64,000 bases of DNA from Stichopus chloronotus (taxonomy: Eukaryota; Echinodermata; Holothuroidea; Aspidochirotida; Stichopodidae). Made by a program: the position numbers and the translations under genes. The notes beneath the pieces were generated by a model, which was not told the origin of the DNA, searched no databases, and worked only from the letters and a program-made list of their open reading frames with translations. Below are positions 49,651-60,987 of the stretch, in pieces. The DNA is taken from NCBI GenBank assembly GCA_021234535.1, contig CM037843.1:7872979-7936978 (forward strand). The letters run 5' to 3'. The stretch's first letter is position 1, and each line of letters begins with the position of its first letter.

Positions 49651-52600
49651 GAAATTTCCGTTTAATGCGATACTTATGATTATTGATTAATTAGTTAAGT
49701 TAGCTGCTTGAATGAGTTTGATCACTTCACCCGGTAGTTGGAATTCCGCGGTCGCCATGCATATATATACTATTTCTCTCTCCTCTTTACAAAATGGAAC
49801 ATTCCATACAAAATATGAAAATGTTTAGCATTATACTCTCACGTGAAGGGCTAGGAATGGACTATGCGCGGGAGGTAGAATTAGCAGCAGGTGAAATGTG
49901 CCCTACTTTCCAGCAACTGTATATCTTGCGATGTTTTCTGTGTTTCTTCCTGTGTATGATCCAATGCATCCACAAACAGGCCCCAAGTCAGGTTCCTTGG
50001 CTCGGACAGAAATGGGCTGCGGCATGGGTTGCCTAAGCTAACTGCGAAAGTTAATCAAACTTTTTTTTTTATTTCGATTTTACAGTAAATGTTCAACCTC
50101 AAGGGTCATTGTGTTTTCATTGTGGTTCTGCTGCAACGGATACACCACAATTCCTATCTTTCTTCTTACTTTTCTAAGCTCCTTGGGCGATAAAAATTCT
50201 AGGGGCAGTCACCCCCCCTTGTTCTCTCCAATCCCCCCCCCCCCCTCCTTGAATGAAACGTAACTTTAGAAGAAATAATGCTTTGACCGAGATCCAGGTC
50301 TCTCCTCCTGCATTGAATCGACTGCAAAATTATGTGTATATATCTGAATCGAATCACTCATCTGAGTCACATGTCATTCTTTAAATGCATGCATGCCCTG
50401 CGTTACAAGGTTTGAAAGAAATTTAAAAAAAATTCAAAATAAAATAACAACAACAACCTAACCTGAAACTAAAAAGAAACGACTTTAATTTTAAAGGAGC
50501 TCATGGAGTTGATATTGTTCATTTCGTGACGAGTTTGAAGGAAGCTACTGCATGCAAATAATCCTAATTATCCTTTTTGATCTATCTGTTCAAACAGTTA
50601 CTAAAAATGTGTGAAATTGTAATTATTTTTACGAACAGGGGTTGCCTACGGTCAACCCCTTTATTGTTAAATAGTGTCTGTTTACAGATTTTCAATTAGT
50701 GATTTTGATCTTCCATTATACCCTACTGTTGCTGTTGTGCATGAGTCAGATCTTCAGAATCTCTATAGCTTGATCATTTTCCATCAAGATTGGTGTAAGA
50801 CTCAACAGGTGTGACAAAAAAGGTTAACCGATTCAACTTGCCTTCCTAGAACGTTGAGAGAGTGAAGGAGGACAAGTAATTACCCGAATCCAGCTCGTGT
50901 TACTCCCAGGCAAGTTCGTAAGCGCAGACTGGCAAATTACCGGTTTGCCACAGGTTCCAGTTGGATCCATCACAAACAAGGCGAATTAAGAAATATATGT
51001 CGCATCTTGAACTTAATCTAAATGCTTGTTACGTCTCCCAATAGTTTTATGTGTATTACCTATGCAGTGATACCCATGGCCTGTCGATATAGCGAAATAA
51101 GCATTTTAGAATTGAATTGGTCATGTTTGATCAGGTTATAAATGTCAGCCTACATGCCACAATTTTCAAGCATTTTGTATAATAATTATGTGCTCGGTCA
51201 GATTAATTGTTACAAAAATTGTATTCCGTACTTGCCGCTGATTCGTTCCTTTTTTTATGTCATTTTATATATGAAACCTTCACAAAAGCTTAATCTGAGC
51301 AATGATTTCCGGTGAATGAAAGGAGGACGAAGTCAGAATTTATACCAATGAAATATTACTTATACATGCTTACATTAATTGTAATATGTAATTTAAATGT
51401 AATAATGTGTAAGTTAAATGCTTGAATTCAGGCAGTTTCGCATTAGCCCAAACTGGATTAATTTACAAGCAAAGAGCAATTTTGGGGTAATCATATACTG
51501 CTCACGTATAACTGCTAATTCCGACTTCAGTGAGAGGCAACTCAATCGTATAAGAGCAATCGCTACAATTTTCACAAAAAATAGAAACAGAGGGGTGAAA
51601 AGAGATAATTGCCCCCCCCCCCCCTTCCTCGAGTTCGTTTGTCTAGGAAAAAGCTTTTATCCCATTGCGTGTCCCTCTTTGAAGAAATCGGAAGCATCTG
51701 TTGATATGCAGCACACAGGGGAAGGAATATACCATGTTCACTGCAGGTGAAAGCATGCGGTATCGCCACTGAGTCGCACGAGGGCTCTTTCATGACACCG
51801 GATGAGTATGTTCTGGAGCATTCAAAGACTTAGCACCATGATCCAGTTTCCCCATGGACTTACAAATAAGGGACGTACCATGGCAGAGAAAAAGCAATCA
51901 CATTTGGGGTTACATTTTTTTACACTGACATCTCCATTGGTGCACTGAATTGGAATTATTTAGTTCTGTTGCAAACTGGTCTCAGTATAATTCAGCCAAT
52001 ACCTGGTGGCTTTAGCTTAAAGGGGAAATCAGGGTTTGACTGAGAAAATTCACCTTTAGTTGATTTTTCTTTCTAAACTGATTGTTCACCGAAATATAGA
52101 GACGTTGGGAGGTGCTCGAAGGTAGAAGAAACGGTAATTATTGCGTTAATTACTGTTGAATGAGAACTCTTAATATTTGTCGGGTACAACAAATAAACGT
52201 TCATGTACAAGACAAGACAGCCTCCTGTATACGATGACCAATCAGAGCGTAAGACTGAGATGACCATAACCGATGTTTACGGTTGCCGTGCTGCTCGTGC
52301 ATTGCGCAGTGCTAAGTAAACAAGAGTTTAGTGATAGTTGATGATACATACAGCACACGTAGACTTCGTATGAAACTGTTCAGCCGCACCTCCTCATACC
52401 TTGAAAAGGCGATAGTATTGATTATTCATATTTGATTCGATGAATATGGATGTTACAGACTTTCGGAGTTCTTCACAGATTTTTTTTTGCGAATTTGACT
52501 CGTTTCTCAAAATTGTCCACATGTTTTGAGATAATCTTGATCATATTTGTTAGTTATAACTCATTGTACGATACCGGTCGGGAATTGCAGTGAAATAAAT

Positions 52601-53984
52601 TGTAGGAAAAAACAAAGAAAAGAAAAACGAACTAAGCGAATACTTTTCCGTAAAATTCATATAATCATACAGTGCAACGGCGTGGGAGAATTGCTGTACG
52701 GGACCCCTGGCTGAAGCGTAAATACTAGGTGGATGTGTGCACTGTCTGGACAGCTTTAGTCCATCAATAATCTCATTATTCACAGATAGTCCCAACTTTC
52801 GGATCCAGAACCAAATGCTACGGGAGTGGGACAAATTTAATCATGACAAGGGAGCGTGCTGTACATCATAGCGCATGAGGTGGGGGGGGGGGCAGGGTGC
52901 TGGAGTATCCTCCCATGGTGTGGAAATTTTTGAAAAATAACATGGTTTAGATGCAAACTTTAAGCATGTAATTATGTGCTACATAAACTAGAAAGGACTA
53001 AATGAACTAAAATAGCTGCTGTATATACACATAGCACCAGACTCTAGCTTTTCAAATGGTTGGAATATATGCAGTTGTAGTAGTAAGTTTGCGCTACACT
53101 GCTTACTCCTTGCTTCGTAATTCTCTGAGAACTGTGATTCTGTGCCAAGGTCACGGTTGTTCAAGTGGAATACGAGGCCGGGTGAGTCGGTTGTGCATGT
53201 GTGACATTTTTCTCCCCTAGATGTCTTTAATCTTTGGTCTGAAAAAAGGAGACCAAAATTACTTTCACACGTAGGCACACGTAGGCTGCCAATCTGTTAC
53301 ATTATGATTTGTGATTGTGTGTTCAAGGTTAATGTCGACACATCTTCATTTATACCGGGCTTTTTTTTTACAGGAATATATAAATTTTAGAGGTTCGAGA
53401 GAAAGAAATTCATCCAACATGCACCCATCTTCATAGCTCGTTCCATTTCTGAGCCATAAAATGTTATAAGATATTCACTCAATCAATTTTGCAACAGCTT
53501 GCGATATTTAGTGCCCTTCTTGCACAACTCTCGTATTACCTGCTTTTTTTCTGTTGAAATTGAAATGCACATACCTGAAAGGTTCTTTTTTTGGGGGGGG
53601 GGGCAAAACATGTTGTTATGGAGAAAGCTTGCCCTAGTCAAGTTACCCAATAAAAGCAAGACATGTGATTACATTTCGTAACAAGGTGCAATAACTTTCA
53701 AAAATAAAAAATAAAAAGAGATGAAAACAAAGAAATTAATTTCAGTAGCACAAAAAGGACATCATAAGTTACTACACGATCGATTGTTTTAAATGGAGTT
53801 AATAAGCTTTAACCATTTACGTCTCATCTCAGGAATGTCTTGTGAGGGAGAGCACTTGGCCCTTTGGAATTCATTTGGTATGTAGCCTTCGACATCTTTG
53901 GAATTTCTAACTTAATGTACACCTTAAATGCCCAAAGGCAAACAGACAGACTGTAAAGAGACATATGTTTATATCCGCCTCATT
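49651..53984. other. Intergenic, mostly unexplained
   Basis: 4.3 kb without a gene that I can support. It has several C or G homopolymers (50226, 51611, 52880, 53594). An 80-codon frame at 49794-50036 starts with ATG shortly after TATATATAC, but it has no known domain and no sign of splicing. Confidence 0.5.
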
Positions 53985-54246
53985 CAAAGATAGGCTATCT
54001 TTAATTTGATTTAATGATGTCAGCAAATATGACGTCACCGCATTTATACTTCCTTAGGAACCGACGAGACCTCGTCGAAAATTCGGGAAATACCCTCCAA
54101 TGCAAGTCGTGAAGGTGAATTCGCCATCTTTCCACGACGAGTTTCATTCCACTGACGTCATAAAGATATTTCAAATTGGCCAGAATTAGCGATATGTGAC
54201 GTCATATTTAATGATACCATTTAATCAAATTAAAGATATCTTTAAG
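53985..54246. mobile_element. 262-bp palindromic MITE with CRE-like sites
   Basis: The left end (AAAGATA..TATCTTTAATTTGAT) and right end (ATCAAATTAAAGATATCTTT) are inverted repeats, each also self-complementary. ATGACGTCA or TGACGTCA boxes occur near both ends. No ORF. Confidence 0.65.
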
Positions 54247-54354
54247 TAAAAGAGAATTGTGTCGTCATATTTGAAGATATTGTAAAATGCTGTTTGTATA
54301 ATAGACATCATAGTTAACTCTTATGTAAAAGGGAATAAAAAGTTTAACGGCGCA

Positions 54355-54475
54355 TGCCACAGACATCGCTCTGCACACTTATATACAAACACAACGTTAG
54401 TAAGTACGTCACCGTATTTATACTTCATACATCGCTCTGCACTCTATTATACAAACACATCGTTAGTAAGTAGTC
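54355..54475 (+). repeat. Two-unit ~66-bp tandem repeat
   Basis: ACATCGCTCTGCAC, then TATACAAACACA, then CGTTAGTAAGTA occur twice, about 66 bases apart. The spacer also shares CGTCACCG.ATTTATACTTC with the neighbouring MITE. Confidence 0.65.
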
Positions 54476-56062
54476 GACCAATTGGGGGCGCTAAACGAAA
54501 TTTTAATCAGGGATTTTGATCGACGAAGGATTAGACTGCATGTGCATGTAGATAAAAACTGATATGATGCTAAGTTATTAAAAACACCACACTGTTTAAA
54601 GGCGGTCACTCATCACTCAAAGGTACACTTTGAGCTAGAGGTGTGCAAAGTGATCAATTGGTGCTGCTATTTGACTGACAGCAAATTCAAAAGATGCAGA
54701 GTGGCTACTTTTACATAGCATATACACAGGGAGGGGCCAGTGTTTTCGCTACACATGGAGGAGTTTTAAACAGGCTGTGAAAAGGGTTAGCAGTAAGTGG
54801 TTATGAGAACTGGAAATGTCTGGGGCGCTGAGTCACCGCTTTTATTGCAGCCAAGATGCCCCGTTCTGCATAGTGAAATTTCATATTGATTCAAAGCTGT
54901 AGAAATACAGGCCTATTTGTAAGTTCTATGTACATGTTGATGTTTTTGAAAATAGAAAATTGAAAACAAGATTTTCATCGCAAATTGAACATTCGTGAAC
55001 AGGAAACCAGGCTCTTACTATACGTCAGTACAAAATAATTATTGCACCAAGTAAGCCCTGAGGGGTTGGGAGTGGGGAGAAGGGGTAAGGAAAATGTGAA
55101 AAGGAGCAAAGAATGTGGGAGTCTTGCAAAGCCTAAAATTTTCTAGGACGCTCGGCGATAACCGATGGTGGCTCTCCGCTTACATAGTTGTGCCAGCATT
55201 GGCCTCCCCCATATTGTTTTTCGTTCCACCCGTACTTACGCCATGGTTTACACCTTGTTTAGGAAAAAAAATAAGTCAGATGTCCCCCCCTCCCTAGTTT
55301 CAATACCAAATCGACGCCTATATGTTCATGATCATCGTTTTTTCAGTCGTGTATCACGTACTCAGAATCTCTAAATGTGACCATATTTACCATCAACAAT
55401 TGAGAGATGTGACAAAATATGATAAATTTTGTGAACCAACTCAATTAGCCAATTTAATCGTTTAATCACGTTTTATTTAAGTTTTAATCATTCCCCCTTT
55501 CCTTGAAAAATAAAGACCCTTTGATTTCTCAACGTGTAACAATTTCTGCTGAACTAAAGAAAGAAATAACGTTTCACGTCAATAAAAGGATTACAACAAT
55601 TGATAACTAAGTAAATACTTGAGTTCGATTTTGATGTTTTTGTACTTCGGAAGAAGACGGATGGATACAACTAATTACAATCATCAGTTGGTTCACAAGT
55701 TTCGTATTAGTCGGTGCAGATTATGTGATAGGTTTCGTGCATGCATAACTTAGCAAACCCTCCAGATCGCCGGAAATGGCATTTCCATGGTGTCCTATAA
55801 GCTGCCATTACTCACAAATAGGGATCTCAAGTCCGCAATTTCTTTATTAACTATAGGAAAACATCAAAACTATTAACTGGTAGTACTTATTTCGATTGCC
55901 TGTATGTAGAATATTTTCACCTTTCATATTGCGTTTATAGCGTTAACTCGCTAGCCCTTGTAAAAATTGTTGCGTAATTGGATGCACCCCTTGTAATCAA
56001 GACTAATAAAGTAATAAATTACAGTACTGAAAATAGACAAGCGGCGGTTCTATGGCCCATTA
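54476..56062. other. Intergenic, nothing recognised
   Basis: 1.6 kb of AT-rich sequence. No gene or repeat family that I can match inside the window. Confidence 0.5.
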
Positions 56063-56255
56063 TTGGGAGGGGGGGGGGGGGAGTAAATCACGTTTTACCA
56101 TCTAAGAGGAGCGCCACCATCTTTGGCGAGAAGGGCAACAAGAAACTGTTGGCCAAAGGAGAGTCTCCGATTGCAGGAAATGACAGTTCTCGAGCTTTGT
56201 TAGATTCGTCCAGACATGCTTTATTTTGAGATTTCGTGGGTTCAAAAGCTTACTC
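56063..56255 (+). repeat. Dispersed repeat E, copy 2
   Basis: Starts with a G12 run, then GTAAATCACGTTTTACCATC, GAGCGCCACCA, TTTGGCGA, GAGTCTCCGATTGCAGGAAA. It aligns with 30745-30993 block by block. It is followed by a 15-A run that may be a retroposon-like tail. Confidence 0.6.
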
Positions 56256-57924
56256 CTAAAAAAAAAAAAAAAAATAAAGGTACACCGGTTAATTTTTTCT
56301 TTTTGTGGAGTGCTAGCCAATTTTTTGAACCGCCCTTCCTGACATCTACAAACCCTATCCACACTCATGTGCTGATGGTAAGTGGCCAAACTAAGAGATT
56401 TTGATCATCTGACATGCAACTGAAGCAATAATGATATAAGTTATTAACAATCAAAATCTTACACTGAAAATCTGCGACCAGACACTAGTTTGACCAGACA
56501 CTAGTTTTACTACATAACAATTCCTGTTCATAAAAATAGTACTATTCCTCACATTTTCAGTGACTGTAGAAATAGATACGTGAATATTGAAGCCAATTGG
56601 AAGTATTGGTATGAATTGTTTCTTTCAAAGTTGCCACAAAATAACTAAACAAAATAAACTCAATGGGCCCCTTCAAGTGAAGTGATCAGTGAAATTCCTT
56701 ATTTTGCCCATGCACGAAACCTATCGCATAATCTGTACCGACTTATACGAACACTGGGGATTAAATTCTAAACGGAAGCAAGTTAAGCTTTTACACTACA
56801 GCATTGGAGGATCTACCACTTGGTCATGGGGGAGATGGCTCCACCACCCCCTTCCCGCCCGACTCAATTGGATTACCGGCGCCTTTTCGTCTGCTCACAA
56901 GAAGAGAAAAAAATTTAAAAAGATAGAAAAATATAGAAAAAGAATGAGAAAAGTTTAAAGAGAAGGTATAGAAACTGCAAGTTTGAGTATTTCAGCGCCC
57001 TCCACATCCAGGAAATGATGGTGTTGCCAATTTTCTGTCTTCAAATTCAAGCAAGTACATTATTCATCACAAAATGAGAGCACTTTTTAATCCAAGAAAA
57101 TACTGACATTTTCATTTTTTCTTGTAGCTTACTTGCTGAGCCTGGGAAGGAGGATTTCCAATAATCTGCAGGGGTGTCTGGTGAATTTTATGTATTTTTC
57201 CTGGTACGCTTCTCTCCAACGAAGCTGGAGCTCCTCTTAGATATAGTCTTCACACGACTCTCATGGTTCACCCCTAATTAAAAAATTAGTCTGGCTGCGC
57301 CAATGCAGCAGGTGCATAGGCCCACGGTATTTCCGTTATCACTCTGTATGATGTCCCCTGACCCATGTACCAGGGTCAATAAGAAAACAAATCTAGCTGC
57401 AGTTATCAGGGCGCACTTCGAGTCTCTTAGACCTGCACGTAAACAATCACTGTAACTCCTACTGCCCAATGAAAAAAAAAATGTGGCACTAGACCTTTTG
57501 CTGGAAATGCCATTGGTAACAGACGCCTATGTTAGTATTTTGTCTGCAAAAATTGAAAAAAAAAAAAAAATTGCGGAAGTACATTCGCTTAACTTCCCAG
57601 CTCACATGCAGATGCCACCATGACTAGGTTACACACCCTTGCAAGTGATGTAATTTCCTTCAAGTTAACTGTTTCTACTGAAAATATGGCAGTTCAGTCT
57701 CAAATGTGAAAATAGAAATCCTCCTCGTTCGAAGATATTGGAAAATATCATAAATAGACGCTATTACCCCATCTCTTTTAAAATTCCCCCCAAACGGACT
57801 GAGAACTGTGAGAATTGCTTCCCTGGTTCAAGACTGGGCGCCTCTGCAGTATAACCTAAGCCAATGCCTAAATACTCGGCCAGAAAATGCCGAATAGCGC
57901 CTTCAATATAAGACTAACTCCAAT
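56256..57924. other. Intergenic, nothing recognised
   Basis: 1.7 kb with A-rich runs (56259, 57560). A G/C-richer patch at 57160-57470 has a 63-codon minus-strand frame without known motifs and could be an old SINE-like repeat. Confidence 0.45.
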
Positions 57925-58442
57925 GAGATCATCTGGGTTGAGACGGACATCAGGGAGACAAACTTCAATGAAGCAAATCGAAACAAGGCAAATTAAACTG
58001 AAGCAAACTCAAATGAGACGAACTAAGGTGAGACAACTTCAGTGAGACAACCTTCAGTGAGACAAACTTCAATGAGACGGACTTTAAGGAAGCAAACTAG
58101 AACGAGGCAAACTTAACTGAAGCAAACTCAAATGAGACGAACTGCAGTGAGACGAACATCAGAGAAGCAAGCTTAAACGAGACTTTACATGAGACAAACT
58201 TTAATGTGACAACCTTAAATGAAGCAAACTAAAACGAGACAACCTTTCAGGCAAAACTTAATGAATGACAAACTTAATGAAGCAAATGTAAATGAGACAA
58301 ACTGCAAGGAGACGAAATTGACTGAGACGATAAATTTGAATTAGAGAAACCAAAGAGGAAACAAAATTAAATGAGGCAACAAAATAAGTTGAGAGAAACT
58401 ACAATGAGACAACAAAATTGGTTTCCCTCTTGGCGTTCCATA
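57925..58442 (+). repeat. Solo arm of a TU-like foldback element
   Basis: About 33 units of ~15 bp (for example GAGACGGACATCAGG, GAAGCAAACTCAAAT). The outer end matches the complete element's terminus: ACAAAATT, then TTGGCGTTCCATA at 58430-58442. No opposing arm is found within the window, so it is a deletion product or solo arm of the same family. Confidence 0.82.
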
Positions 58443-58541
58443 CTCATAACATCTACATCATCATTCATGGTTATTACGGTCTGCAATCCGGCCGTCTGTC
58501 TCATTAACAATCTCTACTTCAAAGCTCTGATAGGGCATCTC

Positions 58542-59780
58542 CAGTGGCGTCACCAGACTTTTTATTTTTTTTTCGGGGGGGGGGGGGCAACAGCAATTTG
58601 ATGGGGGACCACCATGGGCGACGGATCAGTGTCCCGGGGGAGGGGTTAAGGGTGTCCCCCTCCCCTTTGGAAAATTTTACCACACGTAGGGTAGGCTAGA
58701 TGCAAAATGGTGCTACTACATTTGTCTCTGAATTTGAGTTGAATATATCTCTGGGAATTCTTATTTTTCAGGTAATGATTTTAATTTCCTGAAAATTTTT
58801 CCCCAAAAAATGAGGGGGGGGGGGGCAAATGTCCGCCTTACTCACCCCACCCCTACAAGAAAATTATGCTCAAACATGTTTTCATACTCATTTGCACCAG
58901 TAAAATCAGAATTTATCCATTTCAAACTATACACATGATCACCAGAGAATACACTTGAAAAGTGACGGAATGTCACAGAAACTACCCTTACTAGGCAAAC
59001 AGGAGGTTGGAAATTGTAGTGCTAGTAAGCGATCATCAGAAATTTTTGTGAAAGTGAACATAGGCCTATACGTGCATCATGTGTATTGCCAATTCAAATA
59101 TTCATAGAATTATGGAATGTTTGGTTATCGTAGAATTCTTAAGATTCTATGAACTGAGATATTGTCAGTCATACGTGATCATAGAATTTTGTTGCCTATA
59201 TTTTTGTGTGAAGGGTATGTTCTCGAAAAAGGAGATACAGATCAGTCGAAATTGTTAGCACCAAGATTACACCAGAATTGGCAACACACAAAACCACAGA
59301 CATTGGTCCAGGGCCACTGCCAAAATATCAACATTCATTGTTTTGATCAACCTAACACACGAGGTGGACGTGTATTATTCCTGCACTACATAGCTAGGTA
59401 CACCATTAACAGATTAAGATACATATATTCACGCCTGTTTCGACGACGAGTGTTACGTAGCACCAGTACGGATGCTCCGAGCTTCCGATACACGACCTAT
59501 GCCATTGATCACCGTGTGTTTTCTGAGGTGGGCGGTGTGGGCCTTGAGCGATTTAATTGCTTTCGCCTCTCATTCAAAGAAAATGCAATTTGTTGCCCTT
59601 TCTATGTCCTAAGAACTAGAATAAAATAAGATGGAAACCTTAGAGTACAATATTCTGACTGAGTGACTGTCTACAATTTCGTCAATTTTCTTTTACAAAT
59701 CTCAGAGGGGGGCACACGGGGGGCACAAGACTTTCCAGGGGCAGATTTTCCTGCCCCCTACCCCCTTGGCGACGCCACTG
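58542..59780 (+). mobile_element. 1.24-kb hAT-type element with perfect 8-bp target duplication
   Basis: The inverted ends CAGTGGCGTC and GACGCCACTG are flanked on both sides by GGCATCTC (58534-58541 and 59781-59788), the exact signature of hAT insertion. The interior has G12-type homopolymers and a 155-codon frame (59162-59629) that lacks any ATG and any hAT dimerisation-domain motif. This is a non-autonomous element. A relic fragment lies at 19225. Confidence 0.87.
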
Positions 59781-59788
59781 GGCATCTC

Positions 59789-60629
59789 AGGCTAGGTTTG
59801 TCATATACACGGTCTTGTACCTACATCATGCTTTCATTTCTTAAGTATCAGAGGGCATTTCGCATCGCTACTACTTCATTGTACGCCGTTACCCCATAAA
59901 ATAACGACGCTATAGGTTGCAGCCCCAATAATCTGACTCTTCTGGGTAAGATGAAACATATCGCAATCGCTGACACTTTGGGTTTTGATTGATTCCTTTG
60001 GGGACAAATATTCCTAATCTGTGTATCTCTGTGGGTACACTACAAGCGGTACCGCATGTTTTGTGTGTTGTAACCGTGCCAGCATGTCTTTATTGCACCG
60101 GTGGAGAGGATAAAGGTCATTGGAAGGTTCCAATATCATAGACCCCCTAAAATAGTGACGGTTTCTCAATATGTGTTTTTTCTTGACTATCCACGACATT
60201 ATTTCGATGCAGTAATTGTTTTTATCACTACTTTGGTAATCCCAAGTCGACACTGGTGATATTAACAAATAATTAATACGGTATTAATAAAGGTTGAATG
60301 TGGTCGTAGGTACGGTAAGGTCACGGAACCGCAGCATGAAGCATGTGCGTGATATTGCAACAGCCGGCCAAATTGGATCTAAGCCAAGACACATGTAAAC
60401 CGCCCTGCATGTACATTGATTATATTCCCGCGCACAGTCAATACCAACGTAAGTCACTCAGCATGCCTCCAAGCTATTATTGAAGGATTAACTGCACATA
60501 CTGCTCTGCACGTTACGCGTCTTTCGAACGACAAGTATTAGTTAGTACTGTTTATAGCCATCCTTTCAACCTTTGAAGGCCCTGTCTCATATTTCATATC
60601 TCAGAGGTTGTATAAAAACCAGGTTCACA
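59789..60629. other. Upstream flank of the SLC3-like gene
   Basis: 0.84 kb between the hAT element and the start codon; it should contain the promoter. TTTATAG at 60551 and TATAAAA at 60611 are TATA-like, but the second is only about 20 bases before the ATG. Nothing decides the transcription start. Confidence 0.4.
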
Positions 60630-60987
60630 ATGGGAGATGATAGGAAAGCAGAATACGAAATGGCACCGACAAGTGATCCAGAGAATCCAGAACCGCCTGC
60701 CGAAAAGACCGAGCTCCAAACACAGGAAACCGAGGATCAACAATGGTCGGGATTAGGCAAGGAAGAATTGCTTCGTGTAGCAGATACACCAGCATGGAAC
60801 TGGACCCGAAATATCCTCCTAATTCTTTTTTGGATCGCTTGGATATTGATGCTTATGATCGCCATCATCCTGGTCGTGAAAGCTCCAAGTTGCCCCGATG
60901 TAGAATGGTATGAAAAGTCGCCTATTTACCAGGTGAACGTGAGATCGTTCCAAGATAGTGATGGTGATGGCTTCGGTGACATTAAAG
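60630..60987 (+). CDS. SLC3-like coding exon 1
   Basis: This encodes residues 1-119. I choose the ATG at 60630 because its context is strong (A at -3, G at +4). The open frame extends upstream only through non-ATG codons. The tail is rich in Glu, Pro and Thr, then W-N-W-T-R leads into the helix. The donor is GTAGGC, phase 1. Confidence 0.88.

Noticed and set aside
59162..59629. 155-codon ORF inside the 58.5-kb hAT element
   Set aside because: It has no ATG and no transposase motif. Likely open by chance.
60573..60629. SLC3-like start 19 codons earlier
   Set aside because: That start would be TTG. The ATG at 60630 has a strong context and gives the usual tail.
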